From Flavobacteriales bacterium (GTDB lineage: Bacteria > Bacteroidota > Bacteroidia > Flavobacteriales_E > Vicingaceae), in contig JACJZD010000001.1 of the NCBI GenBank assembly GCA_020635795.1, positions 505,001 to 569,000 of the forward strand: a stretch of 64,000 bases of DNA, read 5' to 3'. The notes under the pieces were generated by a model. It saw nothing but the letters and a program-made list of their open reading frames with translations, made no database searches and was not told the origin of the DNA. A program made the position numbers and the translations under genes. Of the stretch, positions 44,330 through 52,853 are shown one piece after another (position 1 is the first letter of the stretch; each line of letters begins with the position of its first letter).

Positions 44330-45633
44330 TAATGATTGTTTAGGGAGTCAGATTCATTTAAAACCGTATAATATAACACAATAAATAGTACAATTCCTCC
44401 AGTTATGAAACAAGTTAATAGAGGAGCACTTAACATTATAAAAATGTAGCTAAAAAATAAACCAAGGTATTCAGCCCCTAATTTAAAACAATTAAAAATA
44501 CCAAAAAGTGTAGCAAAAATAAATGAAAATAGAACTACGCCAAAGTACCCTAAATTCATAAATCCATCAGATACAATTCCATTATTTGCAAAAACAGTAG
44601 GTTCATTCCAATGTATTTTTGTTAATAAATACCCAACAGGCATATCATAAGGACTTTTACTGAATAGGTTAAAAAAATGACTTTCAGCAAAATAAAAAGG
44701 TTTTCCCTCAAAAAATTCAAAATACCATTGTGTTAGAAGAGATGGAATGAAAAAGAGTCTATTTACAAAAGTTCCTTTAAATATTGGTTCTTCAAAAAAC
44801 AAAAAATCCAAGATGGGAGAGATTAAGAATAATGCTAACAGAATGTAGAAGAAAAATTTAATTTTTGTAATATAATCCTTGCCTAAAAAGAAAAATGAAA
44901 GAACAATAAATGTAGTGAAATAAACCGCTTTGTTGCCGGAAATAACATATAAATAGAGCAAAGCAATGATTAATAGAACTACGGTTTTATAATTTTTTTT
45001 GATTAAAAAATAGATGATACCTATTGGAATTATGGTCTTTACTTCAAAATTATAAATGTAACCCAGATATCCAGTTAGTTTTTCTGAAAATAACTCTCTA
45101 GTGCTATATATATCTTTTAAAAACAAAGTGTTAAGGTTTAATGAAATATTAAATTTTAACACTAATGGTATCAGTAACCCAATAGATAAAATAAAAAGAG
45201 TTATTTTTCTGCTAATGTCAGAAAGGTTAAGAACAGGAAAATTAAATTTTATATATGGGGAAACTGCAAAAATGCTAACAAATAAAACGTTAGATATAAA
45301 TGGAGCTATATTTCCATTACTAAAAGAAAAATAGATGGCATTAGGAATATAGAATAACAATAAAATTATTAAGTAAACTACGTATAGAAAATGACTGCGT
45401 GAGTAGAAAAAATAAGAAAGAAGAACAAAACCTAGAAAAATAAGTTTAGTAACAATATATTTTAATGTGTTAAAATTAAGAACAAAGCCTAAATGGTTAA
45501 AATAATCTGTTATGAAATTAAAATAGTATAACTCTAAAATTAAATAGGAAATCAGTAACAAGGTTTTTAGTTTAAAAAAATCCATTGCTGAAGAAAATGT
45601 TGTCGATATATATAATCTTAATGATGAAAACAT
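44329..45633 (-). CDS. Polytopic membrane protein, probable polysaccharide polymerase
   Basis: A 434-residue protein, almost entirely hydrophobic, with about twelve predicted helices and one larger loop (~295-350: PSLLTQWYFEFFEGKPFYFAESHFFNLFSKSPYDMPVGYLL). No clear family motif is seen, but length, topology and position between the flippase and an O-antigen ligase-like gene fit an EpsG/Wzy-like repeat-unit polymerase. The AT content of the coding sequence appears even higher than in neighbouring enzymes, which is usual for this class. Assignment by context. Confidence 0.65.
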   Translation of the reverse strand: MFSSLRLYISTTFSSAMDFFKLKTLLLISYLILELYYFNFITDYFNHLGFVLNFNTLKYIVTKLIFLGFVLLSYFFYSRSHFLYVVYLIILLLFYIPNAIYFSFSNGNIAPFISNVLFVSIFAVSPYIKFNFPVLNLSDISRKITLFILSIGLLIPLVLKFNISLNLNTLFLKDIYSTRELFSEKLTGYLGYIYNFEVKTIIPIGIIYFLIKKNYKTVVLLIIALLYLYVISGNKAVYFTTFIVLSFFFLGKDYITKIKFFFYILLALFLISPILDFLFFEEPIFKGTFVNRLFFIPSLLTQWYFEFFEGKPFYFAESHFFNLFSKSPYDMPVGYLLTKIHWNEPTVFANNGIVSDGFMNLGYFGVVLFSFIFATLFGIFNCFKLGAEYLGLFFSYIFIMLSAPLLTCFITGGIVLFIVLYYTVLNESDSLNNH

Positions 45634-45642
45634 TACAAGAAG

Positions 45643-46914
45643 TTAATTTTTCAATATTTTTTGTTCGTATGAATTAACAATATTAAACAGCATAAAACAA
45701 TTTATTAAACTCATGATTACTTCTATACCAACATATATTTTAATAAAATCAATAAGTTCAATTTTTGTAAAAAATAGTAAACAACAAATAGAACCAAAAT
45801 AGGTGATTTGCCAAATGCTATTCAATTTGATTTTATCAAAGGTAATATATACTGAAGAAAATGTTGAAGTAATAAAATTCACAGAAAAACTAAAAATTAA
45901 AATTTTTGAATAAATACTTGAAAGGATGTAGTTCTCGCCAAAAATCAACTTAAACAACTCATCACCGAATAAAAATAAAACAATGGCTTCTAACGCTATA
46001 ATTCCGATTAGTAAATAAAAAATATTAAGTAAATCCTTTTTAATGCTAATTAGCTGATGTTTTTTTTCTGTCATTTGTTGAAACAACACCTGAGCAATTG
46101 TAGCAGAAATAAAAATTAAAGGGATTGACAAAATCATTCGAGATAAATCAAGATAACCTACCGCTTCGGTGGAATAAAATTTATTGATAAACAAGAATGG
46201 TAATAAGCTTGCAGCAGAACTTAAAAGAGTGGGTACAACATTGTATTTTGGGTAGTCAATGTATCTTTTTAGTACGATAATAATGTCATTTTTTGTAATG
46301 GTGGTTGTACTAAAGTTATGTTTAAAAATTTGACCAATACCACTTATTACATTTGAGAAATTACCAACGAAATCACCAACAAATAAACCTCCTGGAATTT
46401 TTAATAAACCTAACGTAACTTGAGTAGTACCCTCAACGGCTCTTCTAACAATTTTGTTTATAGAGCTAGCCTTAAATGCCTTTTGACGAACTAGCCAATA
46501 ATTTAAACTTTGGTAAAAGCTAAATAGAAAGCTTGTAATTGGTAATAAATAAATAAAGTTCTCATATTTAATTGGTAAGCCAATAAAGTTGATAATTGAA
46601 TCTTTAAAAAGAACAATAGTTAATAAAATCAATATGTTAAAAATTACACTGATAATAAAGGTTAAGCCTAGAATATTTGCGGCATCATTATCTTCTTTTG
46701 GTAGAACTATAGTTGCTTCATACCTGAATGAAGATACAATGGTAACCATACTAAAAATACTAAGAAAAACAGCCATAGCACCAAAGTCTTCAGGTGTATA
46801 TATTCTTCGTAAAAAAGGATGGAGTATCAATGGAATTGCTTGAGCAACAACAGTTCCGCTAATTAATATCAGCGTGTTTTTTGAGAAATCAGATTTTGGA
46901 AAGAAACGTTTCAA
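45643..46914 (-). CDS. Polysaccharide flippase (Wzx-like)
   Basis: A 423-residue MATE/MOP-superfamily membrane protein. It starts KRFFPKSDFSKNTLILISGTVVAQAIPLILHPFLRRIYTPEDFGAMAVFLS, the classical first-helix pattern of Wzx-type flippases, and has about twelve helices in all. It would translocate the undecaprenyl-linked glycan unit to the periplasmic side. The start codon is TTG at 46914. It is the first clearly glycan-related gene of the cluster in transcription order. Confidence 0.92.
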   Translation of the reverse strand: MKRFFPKSDFSKNTLILISGTVVAQAIPLILHPFLRRIYTPEDFGAMAVFLSIFSMVTIVSSFRYEATIVLPKEDNDAANILGLTFIISVIFNILILLTIVLFKDSIINFIGLPIKYENFIYLLPITSFLFSFYQSLNYWLVRQKAFKASSINKIVRRAVEGTTQVTLGLLKIPGGLFVGDFVGNFSNVISGIGQIFKHNFSTTTITKNDIIIVLKRYIDYPKYNVVPTLLSSAASLLPFLFINKFYSTEAVGYLDLSRMILSIPLIFISATIAQVLFQQMTEKKHQLISIKKDLLNIFYLLIGIIALEAIVLFLFGDELFKLIFGENYILSSIYSKILIFSFSVNFITSTFSSVYITFDKIKLNSIWQITYFGSICCLLFFTKIELIDFIKIYVGIEVIMSLINCFMLFNIVNSYEQKILKN

Positions 46915-46946
46915 TATTTGTTATTATTCAATGAACAAAATTGTGT

Positions 46947-47378
46947 TTAGTCACCACAATTACAATTTTCTTTAGCATTTGTTAGTTCAAAATTTCTTAA
47001 TTCGGCAGTACCTTCTTTACTACAACCTTCACACAATTCGCAATTTTCTATGTAAACAACAATGGTTTGTTTGTTTGGTAGGGTTGAGGTTATGTGGTAT
47101 TCTGGACAAGGTTTTCGTTGGGTAGCACTTTGTTTAAAATCGACATTAGCATTTTTAAAGAATTTAGCATTTAAAAAGTCGAGAGGTATGGAGTTACACT
47201 CCAATTTACATTTTAACTCATCGCTAATTTTTATTTCAGTTTTTTCAAGAAACTCTAAAATTCTACCTTCGGGTAACCACGATGGTCTGTCGCTATTTCG
47301 GTAAAGTGTAGCCCAAACAATTACACATCCTAAACCAAATCCTATTAAATAATACTTTAATCTTCCTACAAAATTCAT
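46947..47378 (-). CDS. Membrane-anchored Cys-rich protein, unknown function
   Basis: A 143-residue protein with one N-terminal transmembrane helix (YYLIGFGLGCVIVWATLY, 9-26) and a soluble part with several Cys, including CKLEC, CELCEGC and a terminal CNC. I recall similar proteins next to alanine dehydrogenase in other Bacteroidota but cannot name a function. The Cys pattern could bind metal or form disulfides (inference). It lies 11 bases downstream of ald and 32 bases upstream of the flippase, so it may be in the ald transcript. Confidence 0.65.
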   Translation of the reverse strand: MNFVGRLKYYLIGFGLGCVIVWATLYRNSDRPSWLPEGRILEFLEKTEIKISDELKCKLECNSIPLDFLNAKFFKNANVDFKQSATQRKPCPEYHITSTLPNKQTIVVYIENCELCEGCSKEGTAELRNFELTNAKENCNCGD

Positions 47379-47389
47379 ATCTGCTATAA

Positions 47390-48604
47390 TTACATTGCCA
47401 TTAATAACAAATTAATGTCTTTGTAAGGCAAACTAAATGTCTCGGCTAAATATTTATTGGTTAAAACGCCTTTGTATAAATACACCCCATTTTGAATACC
47501 AGAGTAAGATTTAATCATGGCTTCTAAACCACCATAATCTCCAGTATCAATTAATGTTGGAGCAATTACATTACTTAAAGCGTTTGAAGCAGTTCTAGAA
47601 AAACGAGAAGCAATGTTTGGAACACAATAGTGGATAACACCGTGTTTAACAAAAACTGGGTTTTTATGGCTGGTAACTTCTGATGTTTCAATGCAGCCAC
47701 CTTTATCAATACTGATATCCACAATCACACTTCTTTCTTTCATGTTGCTAACCATGTCTTCGGTAACAACAATAGGTGCTCTACCAATTTTATTACTGAT
47801 TGCACCAATTACCACATCAGCAGTTTTTAATGCATTGGTTAAAACATTAGGTTGGATAACTGAGGTGTAAACTCGCTGACCTAAAACATCCTGTAAACGT
47901 CTTAATTTATGGGTGTTGTTATCGAATATTTTTACTGTTGCACCCAATCCTAGAGCCGATTTTGCAGCAAATTCTCCAACAGTTCCTGCTCCAAGGATAA
48001 CTACATCGGTTGGAGAAACGCCTGAAATACCACCAAACAATTGACCTTTTCCGTTTGTAGAGTTGCTTAAATATTCTGAAGCAATTAAAACTGCCGCATT
48101 TCCAGCAATTTCACTCATGGCATTTACAATGGGTAAAATACCTTCTGGGTCTTTAATAAAGTCGAAAGCAATGGCTGTAATTCGTTTGGAGATTAATTTT
48201 TTCAAAAAATCTTTTGGTTGAATAGGCAATTGTAAGGCAGAAATTAACAACTGACCAGTTTGCATCATGTCAATTTCTTCTAGTGTTGGTGGTTCAACTT
48301 TTAAAATTAAGTTCGATTTGTAGATTTCTTGAGTGCTGTAAACAATTTGAGCACCTACTTCGCTATAATCTTTATCACTAAAACTTGAGCCTTCTCCAGC
48401 CCCAGTTTCAATAATTACTTCATGTCCGTTATTAACCAAAACATTAACCGCATCAGGTACTAATGGGATTCTTCGTTCTTGTAACGAACATTCTTTAGGT
48501 ATTCCAATTTGTAAACTGCTTTTTTTCTTTGCTACTTCCAACATTTCCTCTTGAGGCATAAAACCTTGGGCAAGAGATTTCAACAATTCGTCTGAAGTTG
48601 TCAT
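47390..48604 (-). CDS. ald: Alanine dehydrogenase
   Basis: A 404-residue enzyme of the Ald/PntA family that interconverts L-alanine and pyruvate plus ammonia with NAD. The N-terminal ~30 residues are an extension typical of the Bacteroidota form; then IGIPKECSLQERRIPLVPDAVNVL carries the pyruvate-binding Arg. The Rossmann motif is VVILGAGTVGEFAAKSALG, and VDISIDKGGCIETSEVTSHKNPVF and the C-terminal VAPTL-like region follow. A transhydrogenase alpha subunit is less likely because no pntB is adjacent. It has a good promoter at 48626-48655. Confidence 0.92.
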   Translation of the reverse strand: MTTSDELLKSLAQGFMPQEEMLEVAKKKSSLQIGIPKECSLQERRIPLVPDAVNVLVNNGHEVIIETGAGEGSSFSDKDYSEVGAQIVYSTQEIYKSNLILKVEPPTLEEIDMMQTGQLLISALQLPIQPKDFLKKLISKRITAIAFDFIKDPEGILPIVNAMSEIAGNAAVLIASEYLSNSTNGKGQLFGGISGVSPTDVVILGAGTVGEFAAKSALGLGATVKIFDNNTHKLRRLQDVLGQRVYTSVIQPNVLTNALKTADVVIGAISNKIGRAPIVVTEDMVSNMKERSVIVDISIDKGGCIETSEVTSHKNPVFVKHGVIHYCVPNIASRFSRTASNALSNVIAPTLIDTGDYGGLEAMIKSYSGIQNGVYLYKGVLTNKYLAETFSLPYKDINLLLMAM

Positions 48605-48625
48605 GGTTTAGTTTTTGGGTTTCTA

Positions 48626-48655
48626 CAAAGATAAAAAATACTCGATACTAAACAA
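48626..48655 (-). promoter_or_regulatory. Promoter of ald
   Basis: On the minus strand TTG (48655-48653) precedes TATCTTTG (48633-48626) by 19 bases, matching the -33/-7 pair. RNA would start near 48620, 15 bases before the ATG. Confidence 0.7.
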
Positions 48656-48710
48656 TAAAATAGTTGATAGATGTTTTATTGTATCCAGTTCACCATAGTC
48701 AGTCCTGGCA

Positions 48711-48745
48711 CTTCCAGCTTCTGACTTCCAACTTCGGACTTTTTT
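48711..48745. repeat. GAAGTCAGAAG-type intergenic repeat
   Basis: On the minus strand AAAAAAGTCCGAAGTTGGAA continues as GTCAGAAGCTGGAAG. The same motif family occurs at 27086-27146 and 63807-63863. It begins 3 bases after the tsaE stop codon. Confidence 0.7.
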
Positions 48746-48748
48746 CTC

Positions 48749-49159
48749 TCAATCAACTTCAATAATTCTAAAATTGTTTTCGTCTTTGTTGATGGTAACT
48801 TTTACCACATCATCTGGCAACATGTTGGGGATTTTTTCAGGCCATTCAATAAAACAATAATTGCCGCTGTATAGGTATTCTTCATACCCAAAATCAAGTA
48901 CTTCACTTTCGTCTTTTATCCTGTAAAAATCGAAATGATAAATGGTGTTGTTTTTATCCGTTTTATATTCGTTAACTATTGAAAATGTTGGGCTAGAAGT
49001 AGATTCTGAAACGCCTAATTTTTTACAAAGTTGTTTGATTAGAGTGGTTTTTCCATTACCCATTTCGCCATAAAATAGAACTACTTTATGATTGAATTGG
49101 TTAATTAATTTTTCAGAAATCAAGTCTAAATCGTCAATGCTTTTTGCAACAAATTCCAT
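48749..49159 (-). CDS. tsaE: tRNA threonylcarbamoyladenosine biosynthesis ATPase TsaE
   Basis: A 136-residue P-loop ATPase needed for t6A37 modification of ANN-decoding tRNAs together with TsaB, TsaC and TsaD. Walker A is GEMGNGKTTLIK (31-42), followed by STSSPTFSIVNEY, FDFYRIKDESEVLDFGYEEYL and the Walker-B-like FIEWPEKIPNMLP. Length is standard. It is 11 bases downstream of porX and probably co-transcribed with it. Confidence 0.95.
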   Translation of the reverse strand: MEFVAKSIDDLDLISEKLINQFNHKVVLFYGEMGNGKTTLIKQLCKKLGVSESTSSPTFSIVNEYKTDKNNTIYHFDFYRIKDESEVLDFGYEEYLYSGNYCFIEWPEKIPNMLPDDVVKVTINKDENNFRIIEVD

Positions 49160-49170
49160 GTACTGATAAC

Positions 49171-50727
49171 TTATTTTTTTGGAGATAGTTTAACGATAGG
49201 TAACAACATTTCTTCTAACGATATTCCACCGTGTTGGAACGTATCTTTATAATATTTTACATAGTGATTGTAATTGTTTGGGTAAGCAAAAAAGTCTTCG
49301 CCTTTGGCAAAAACAAACGATTGACTCACATTGATTTTTGGCAAATGAGCATCTTGTGGATTTTTAACCTCAAAAACTTCTTTTGCATTGTAATTTAAGG
49401 TCTTTCCTTGTTTGTATCTCAGGTTGGAGTTCACTTCTTTGTCACCAACAATTTTTACCGCATCTTTTACTCGAATAGAGCCGTGATCGGTGGTAATAAA
49501 TAATGTCCCGCCACGCGCAGCAATTTCTTTTAATGTGCTAATTAATGGAGAATGTTCAAACCACGATTTTACTACCGAACGATATGCTGATTCATCAGCA
49601 GCTAATTCTTTAATAATTTGTGTGTCGGTTCTGGCATGCGAAAGCATATCGACAAAATTGTATACAATTACGTTAAACGGGTTGTTAAACAAACTAGGAA
49701 TGTCGCCTAATACTTTGTTGCCATAACTTAAGTTTAATACTTTGTTGTACGACGTTTTTACGTTTAACTGATTACGTTTTAACTGCTCATCAATAAAAAA
49801 CTGCTCTTCTAAATTTTTTCCGCCTTCCTCATCATCATTCGACCACTTATCAGGAAATCGTTTTTCAATTTCGCTAGGCATCATACCTGCAAAAATAGAG
49901 TTACGCGCGTATTGGGTAGTGGTTGGCAAAATACTGTAATAGATGTCTTCGGTATCTATCCAAAAGTGTTCAGTTATAAAAGGTTTTAGTACTTTCCACT
50001 GGTCTAAACGCAAGTTGTCGATTAAAATAAAAAATACTGATGAATCGCCTTTTTTTAATTCAGGAACAACATATTGTTTGATTAAATTTTGTGACATTAC
50101 CGGAGCATCTTCTGGATGTGCTAACCAATCAAAATAATTTTGTTCTACATATTTTCCAAACTGTTGGTTGGCTTCATTTTTTTGCATGTGCAAAATTTCG
50201 TCCATACCTGTTTCTTTCGATTTATCTAATTCTAACTCCCAGTAAACAAGTTTCTTGTAAAGTTCTGCCCAGTCGTTATAATCTAATCGTTCGTTTAGCA
50301 TCATACCAATGTTTCTAAACTCTTGTTGGTATTTTGAGGTCGATTTTTCGCTAATTAATTGATTGGTGTTGAGGTTCTTTTTTATGGACAATAAAATTTG
50401 GTTGGGGTTCACTGGTTTTATCAGGTAATCCGATATTTTTGAACCAATGGCCTCTTCCATAATGTATTCCTCTTCGCTTTTGGTAATCATAATTACAGGC
50501 AACGAAGGGTGTTTTGCTTTAATAATTTCCAAGGTTTCTAAACCACTTAAGCCGGGCATGTTTTCATCTAAAAACACCAAATCAACACGATTAGCCTCTA
50601 AAATCTCTAAGGCATCATCGCCACTTTGAGTGGATAAAACAGTGTAACCTTTTGCTTCTAAAAATAAAATGTGTGGTTTTAATAAATCTATCTCATCATC
50701 TGCCCAAAGTATTGTTATTGCATCCAT
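49171..50727 (-). CDS. porX: T9SS response regulator PorX (receiver + PglZ domain)
   Basis: A 518-residue two-component regulator. The N-terminal receiver domain has the acidic pair Asp10-Asp11, phospho-acceptor Asp54 (VFLDENMPG) and the conserved Lys in SDYLIKPVNP. A helical linker (~125-205) leads to a C-terminal alkaline-phosphatase-like PglZ domain with FFILIDNLRLDQW, SILPTTTQYARNSIFAGMMP and LFITTDHGSIRVKD, carrying metal-ligand Asp/His/Thr residues. In Porphyromonas PorX (with kinase PorY) controls T9SS genes, and PorX homologues hydrolyse oligonucleotides. The architecture is diagnostic. It shares a divergent control region with the HD-domain gene. Confidence 0.96.
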   Translation of the reverse strand: MDAITILWADDEIDLLKPHILFLEAKGYTVLSTQSGDDALEILEANRVDLVFLDENMPGLSGLETLEIIKAKHPSLPVIMITKSEEEYIMEEAIGSKISDYLIKPVNPNQILLSIKKNLNTNQLISEKSTSKYQQEFRNIGMMLNERLDYNDWAELYKKLVYWELELDKSKETGMDEILHMQKNEANQQFGKYVEQNYFDWLAHPEDAPVMSQNLIKQYVVPELKKGDSSVFFILIDNLRLDQWKVLKPFITEHFWIDTEDIYYSILPTTTQYARNSIFAGMMPSEIEKRFPDKWSNDDEEGGKNLEEQFFIDEQLKRNQLNVKTSYNKVLNLSYGNKVLGDIPSLFNNPFNVIVYNFVDMLSHARTDTQIIKELAADESAYRSVVKSWFEHSPLISTLKEIAARGGTLFITTDHGSIRVKDAVKIVGDKEVNSNLRYKQGKTLNYNAKEVFEVKNPQDAHLPKINVSQSFVFAKGEDFFAYPNNYNHYVKYYKDTFQHGGISLEEMLLPIVKLSPKK

Positions 50728-50765
50728 TTTTTAGTTTTAAAAGGTTAAAAAAACATTTTTTCTTC

Positions 50766-50800
50766 TCCCGATGGCTATCGGGACAAAAGTAGTATTTTTG
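50766..50800. promoter_or_regulatory. Back-to-back promoters and hairpin between porX and the HD gene
   Basis: TACTTTTG on the minus strand (50791-50784) faces porX, and TATTTTTG on the plus strand (50793-50800) faces the HD gene; the two TAnnTTTG boxes are one base apart. The hairpin TCCCGAT (50766-50772) / ATCGGGA (50777-50783) lies next to the porX box, at the expected 5' end of the porX transcript. -33 boxes are weak for both. Confidence 0.6.
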
Positions 50801-50857
50801 ACGCATCTTTAACGCATAAAATTAATTACACATTATCAGTCTTCGATTCATTTTTAT

Positions 50858-52087
50858 ATGTCGTCAGTAAATAAAAAGAAAATATTTAACGATCCCATCT
50901 ATGGCTTTATTACAATTCCGTACGATATAATTTTTGATTTAATCGAACATCCTTATTTTCAGCGTTTAAGAAGAATAAAACAATTGGGGCTTACGCATGT
51001 GGTTTATCCTGGTGCTTTACACACAAGGTTTCATCATGCCATGGGAACCATGTATTTAATGACCAAAGCTGTTGAGGTAATTCGTTCTAAAGGCATTGAC
51101 ATTACTGAAGAAGAAGCTCAAGGCGTTTGTATTGCTATTTTGTTGCACGACATTGGTCATGGACCCTTTTCACACGCTTTGGAACACAGTATTGTAAGTG
51201 GAATTTCGCATGAGGAAATTTCTACCTTGTTTATGGATGAGTTGAATAAGGAGTTTAAAGGAAAACTCGATTTAGCATTGAAAATATTCAGAAACGAATA
51301 CAAAAAGAAATTTTTACATCAATTGGTTTCTAGTCAGTTGGATATGGATAGGTTGGATTACTTGCGTAGAGATAGTTTTTTTACAGGTGTTTCGGAAGGT
51401 GTAATTAGTACAGACAGAATTATAAAAATGCTAACTGTTAAAAATGACGAGTTAGCCATTGAGGAAAAAGGAATTTATTCGATTGAAAAATTTATCATTG
51501 CTCGCCGATTGATGTATTGGCAAGTGTATTTGCACAAAACGGTGCTATCTGCAGAGAATTTGTTGGTGAACATTTTAAAACGAGCAAAAGAATTGGCAGC
51601 CAATAAAGTGGAGTTGTTTTGTACTCCTGCTTTTAAAACATTTTTGTACAACAATTACGATTTAGAAGCCTTTAACCAAAATCCATCATTGCTTAAAACC
51701 TTTTCGGAGTTGGACGATTATGATATCATGACTTCGGTAAAAGTTTGGCAAGACCACGACGATAAAGTGTTAGCTACCTTGTGTAAAATGATGGTAAACC
51801 GAAAATTGTACCGAATAGCTTTGCAAAACAAACGCTTTGATAAAGCTGAAGTGGAAGAAGTAGCTCAAAAAGTAGCTGATAAATACAAGTTGAATAAAAA
51901 TGAAGCCAGTTATTTTGTATTTCAGGGGAGTATAGTAAACAATGCCTACAACTCTAAAATGGACAAAATAAACATTTTGCTTAAAAACAATACGGTTTTG
52001 GATATTACCGAAGCTGCTGATACCTTGAGTATAACCGAAATATCGAAGCCCGTAAAAAAATGGTTTTTGTGTAGCCCTAAAGTATAA
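50858..52087 (+). CDS. HD-domain phosphohydrolase (dGTPase/SAMHD1-like)
   Basis: A 409-residue cytoplasmic enzyme. The N-terminal KKIFNDPIYGFITIPYDIIFDLIEHPYFQRLRRIKQLGLTHVVYPGALHTRFHHAMGTMYL gives the first metal His, then LLHDIGHGPFSHALEH the HD motif, and SQLDMDRLDYLRRDSFFTGVSEG the last metal Asp. This is the SAMHD1/dNTPase-like branch, which hydrolyses dNTPs or related nucleotides; many bacterial members have no proven substrate. A role in dNTP homeostasis is likely. No phage-defence genes are adjacent, so there is no reason to call it antiviral. Confidence 0.88.
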   Translation: MSSVNKKKIFNDPIYGFITIPYDIIFDLIEHPYFQRLRRIKQLGLTHVVYPGALHTRFHHAMGTMYLMTKAVEVIRSKGIDITEEEAQGVCIAILLHDIGHGPFSHALEHSIVSGISHEEISTLFMDELNKEFKGKLDLALKIFRNEYKKKFLHQLVSSQLDMDRLDYLRRDSFFTGVSEGVISTDRIIKMLTVKNDELAIEEKGIYSIEKFIIARRLMYWQVYLHKTVLSAENLLVNILKRAKELAANKVELFCTPAFKTFLYNNYDLEAFNQNPSLLKTFSELDDYDIMTSVKVWQDHDDKVLATLCKMMVNRKLYRIALQNKRFDKAEVEEVAQKVADKYKLNKNEASYFVFQGSIVNNAYNSKMDKINILLKNNTVLDITEAADTLSITEISKPVKKWFLCSPKV

Positions 52088-52170
52088 TTACACTTATTAT
52101 ATTTTTTACCACATAGGCACATAGAATTTAAATTAATGAAAAACAGGATATTGTAAGTTAACAATAGGTT

Positions 52171-52190
52171 TCTCCCGATATATCGGGAGA
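52171..52190. repeat. Perfect 20-base palindrome
   Basis: TCTCCCGATATATCGGGAGA reads the same on both strands. It lies in the 257-base gap between the HD gene and the GtrA gene and shares its CCCGAT/ATCGGG core with the hairpin at 50766-50783. Otherwise I see nothing in the gap until the promoter box. Confidence 0.75.
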
Positions 52191-52333
52191 CTATGATTTT
52201 CTTTAAACTTCTTTGATGGTTTGTGATAAATAGAAACTATGTATCTATGTGGTTATTTTTATTTTGTAAAATAGTAAGATTGATTTTAGTGCAATAAAAT
52301 AACTTTTTTTTGAGTTCAGCTGAAATTAAAAAT

Positions 52334-52341
52334 TAATTTTG
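52334..52341 (+). promoter_or_regulatory. Putative -7 box (TAATTTTG) at the GtrA start
   Basis: TAATTTTG ends three bases before the ATG at 52345. If used, transcription would begin at or just inside the start codon, giving a leaderless mRNA or implying a different start. Confidence 0.4.
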
Positions 52342-52344
52342 GGC

Positions 52345-52821
52345 ATGCAAAAAACACTAGTACTCATAATTGATAGCTTTTACTTTTTGTTTAAACGCTT
52401 TTTGCCGCTAAAAACCTACCGCTATGCTGTTTGTGGAGGTAGCAATGTGGTGTTAGACATGTGCTTGTACTTTTTATGCTACAATTTTGTGTTACAAAAA
52501 CAAAATGTTGATTTGTTTTTTGTGGTGTTAAGTCCACACATTGCTTCCTTGTTTTTTGTGTTTCCCATTACTTTTTTTACAGGTTTTGCATTAAACAAAT
52601 ACATTACTTTTCAGGATTCTAACATACCGGGCAGGGTACAACTGTTTAGGTATTTAATGGTAGGTTTAAGTGGCTTTTTGTTGAGTTACTTGTGTATGAA
52701 ATTATTGGTAGATGTGTTAGGCATTTACCCAACACCTTCTCGTTTTCTAACCATTGTTATAGCTGTTATTTACAGCTACATTTTACAAAACAAGTTTAGT
52801 TTTAAAGTGATTGAGGAGTAA
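52345..52821 (+). CDS. GtrA-family membrane protein
   Basis: A 158-residue protein with four hydrophobic segments in the GtrA pattern: KTYRYAVCGGSNVVLDMCLYFLCYNFV, then a second helix (HIASLFFVFPITFFTGFALNKYITF), a third (QLFRYLMVGLSGFLLSYLCMKLLVDVL) and a fourth (RFLTIVIAVIYSYILQNKFSF). Family members are thought to move polyprenyl-linked sugars across the membrane or to help glycosyltransferases. The ATG at 52345 is preferred to a TTG two codons upstream. Not adjacent to the glycan cluster. Confidence 0.85.
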   Translation: MQKTLVLIIDSFYFLFKRFLPLKTYRYAVCGGSNVVLDMCLYFLCYNFVLQKQNVDLFFVVLSPHIASLFFVFPITFFTGFALNKYITFQDSNIPGRVQLFRYLMVGLSGFLLSYLCMKLLVDVLGIYPTPSRFLTIVIAVIYSYILQNKFSFKVIEE

Positions 52822-52853
52822 TACTTCTAAACGAAATATTATCTTCACTTTTT

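Noticed and set aside
49171..50727. PglZ domain as evidence for a BREX or other phage-defence locus
   Set aside because: The domain follows a CheY-like receiver in the fixed PorX architecture, and no BrxC, PglX or methyltransferase partner is near.
50858..52087. HD protein as an antiviral dNTPase
   Set aside because: The fold fits the SAMHD1-like branch, but there are no defence genes or mobile elements around it; housekeeping neighbours (porX, tsaE, ald) argue for ordinary metabolism.
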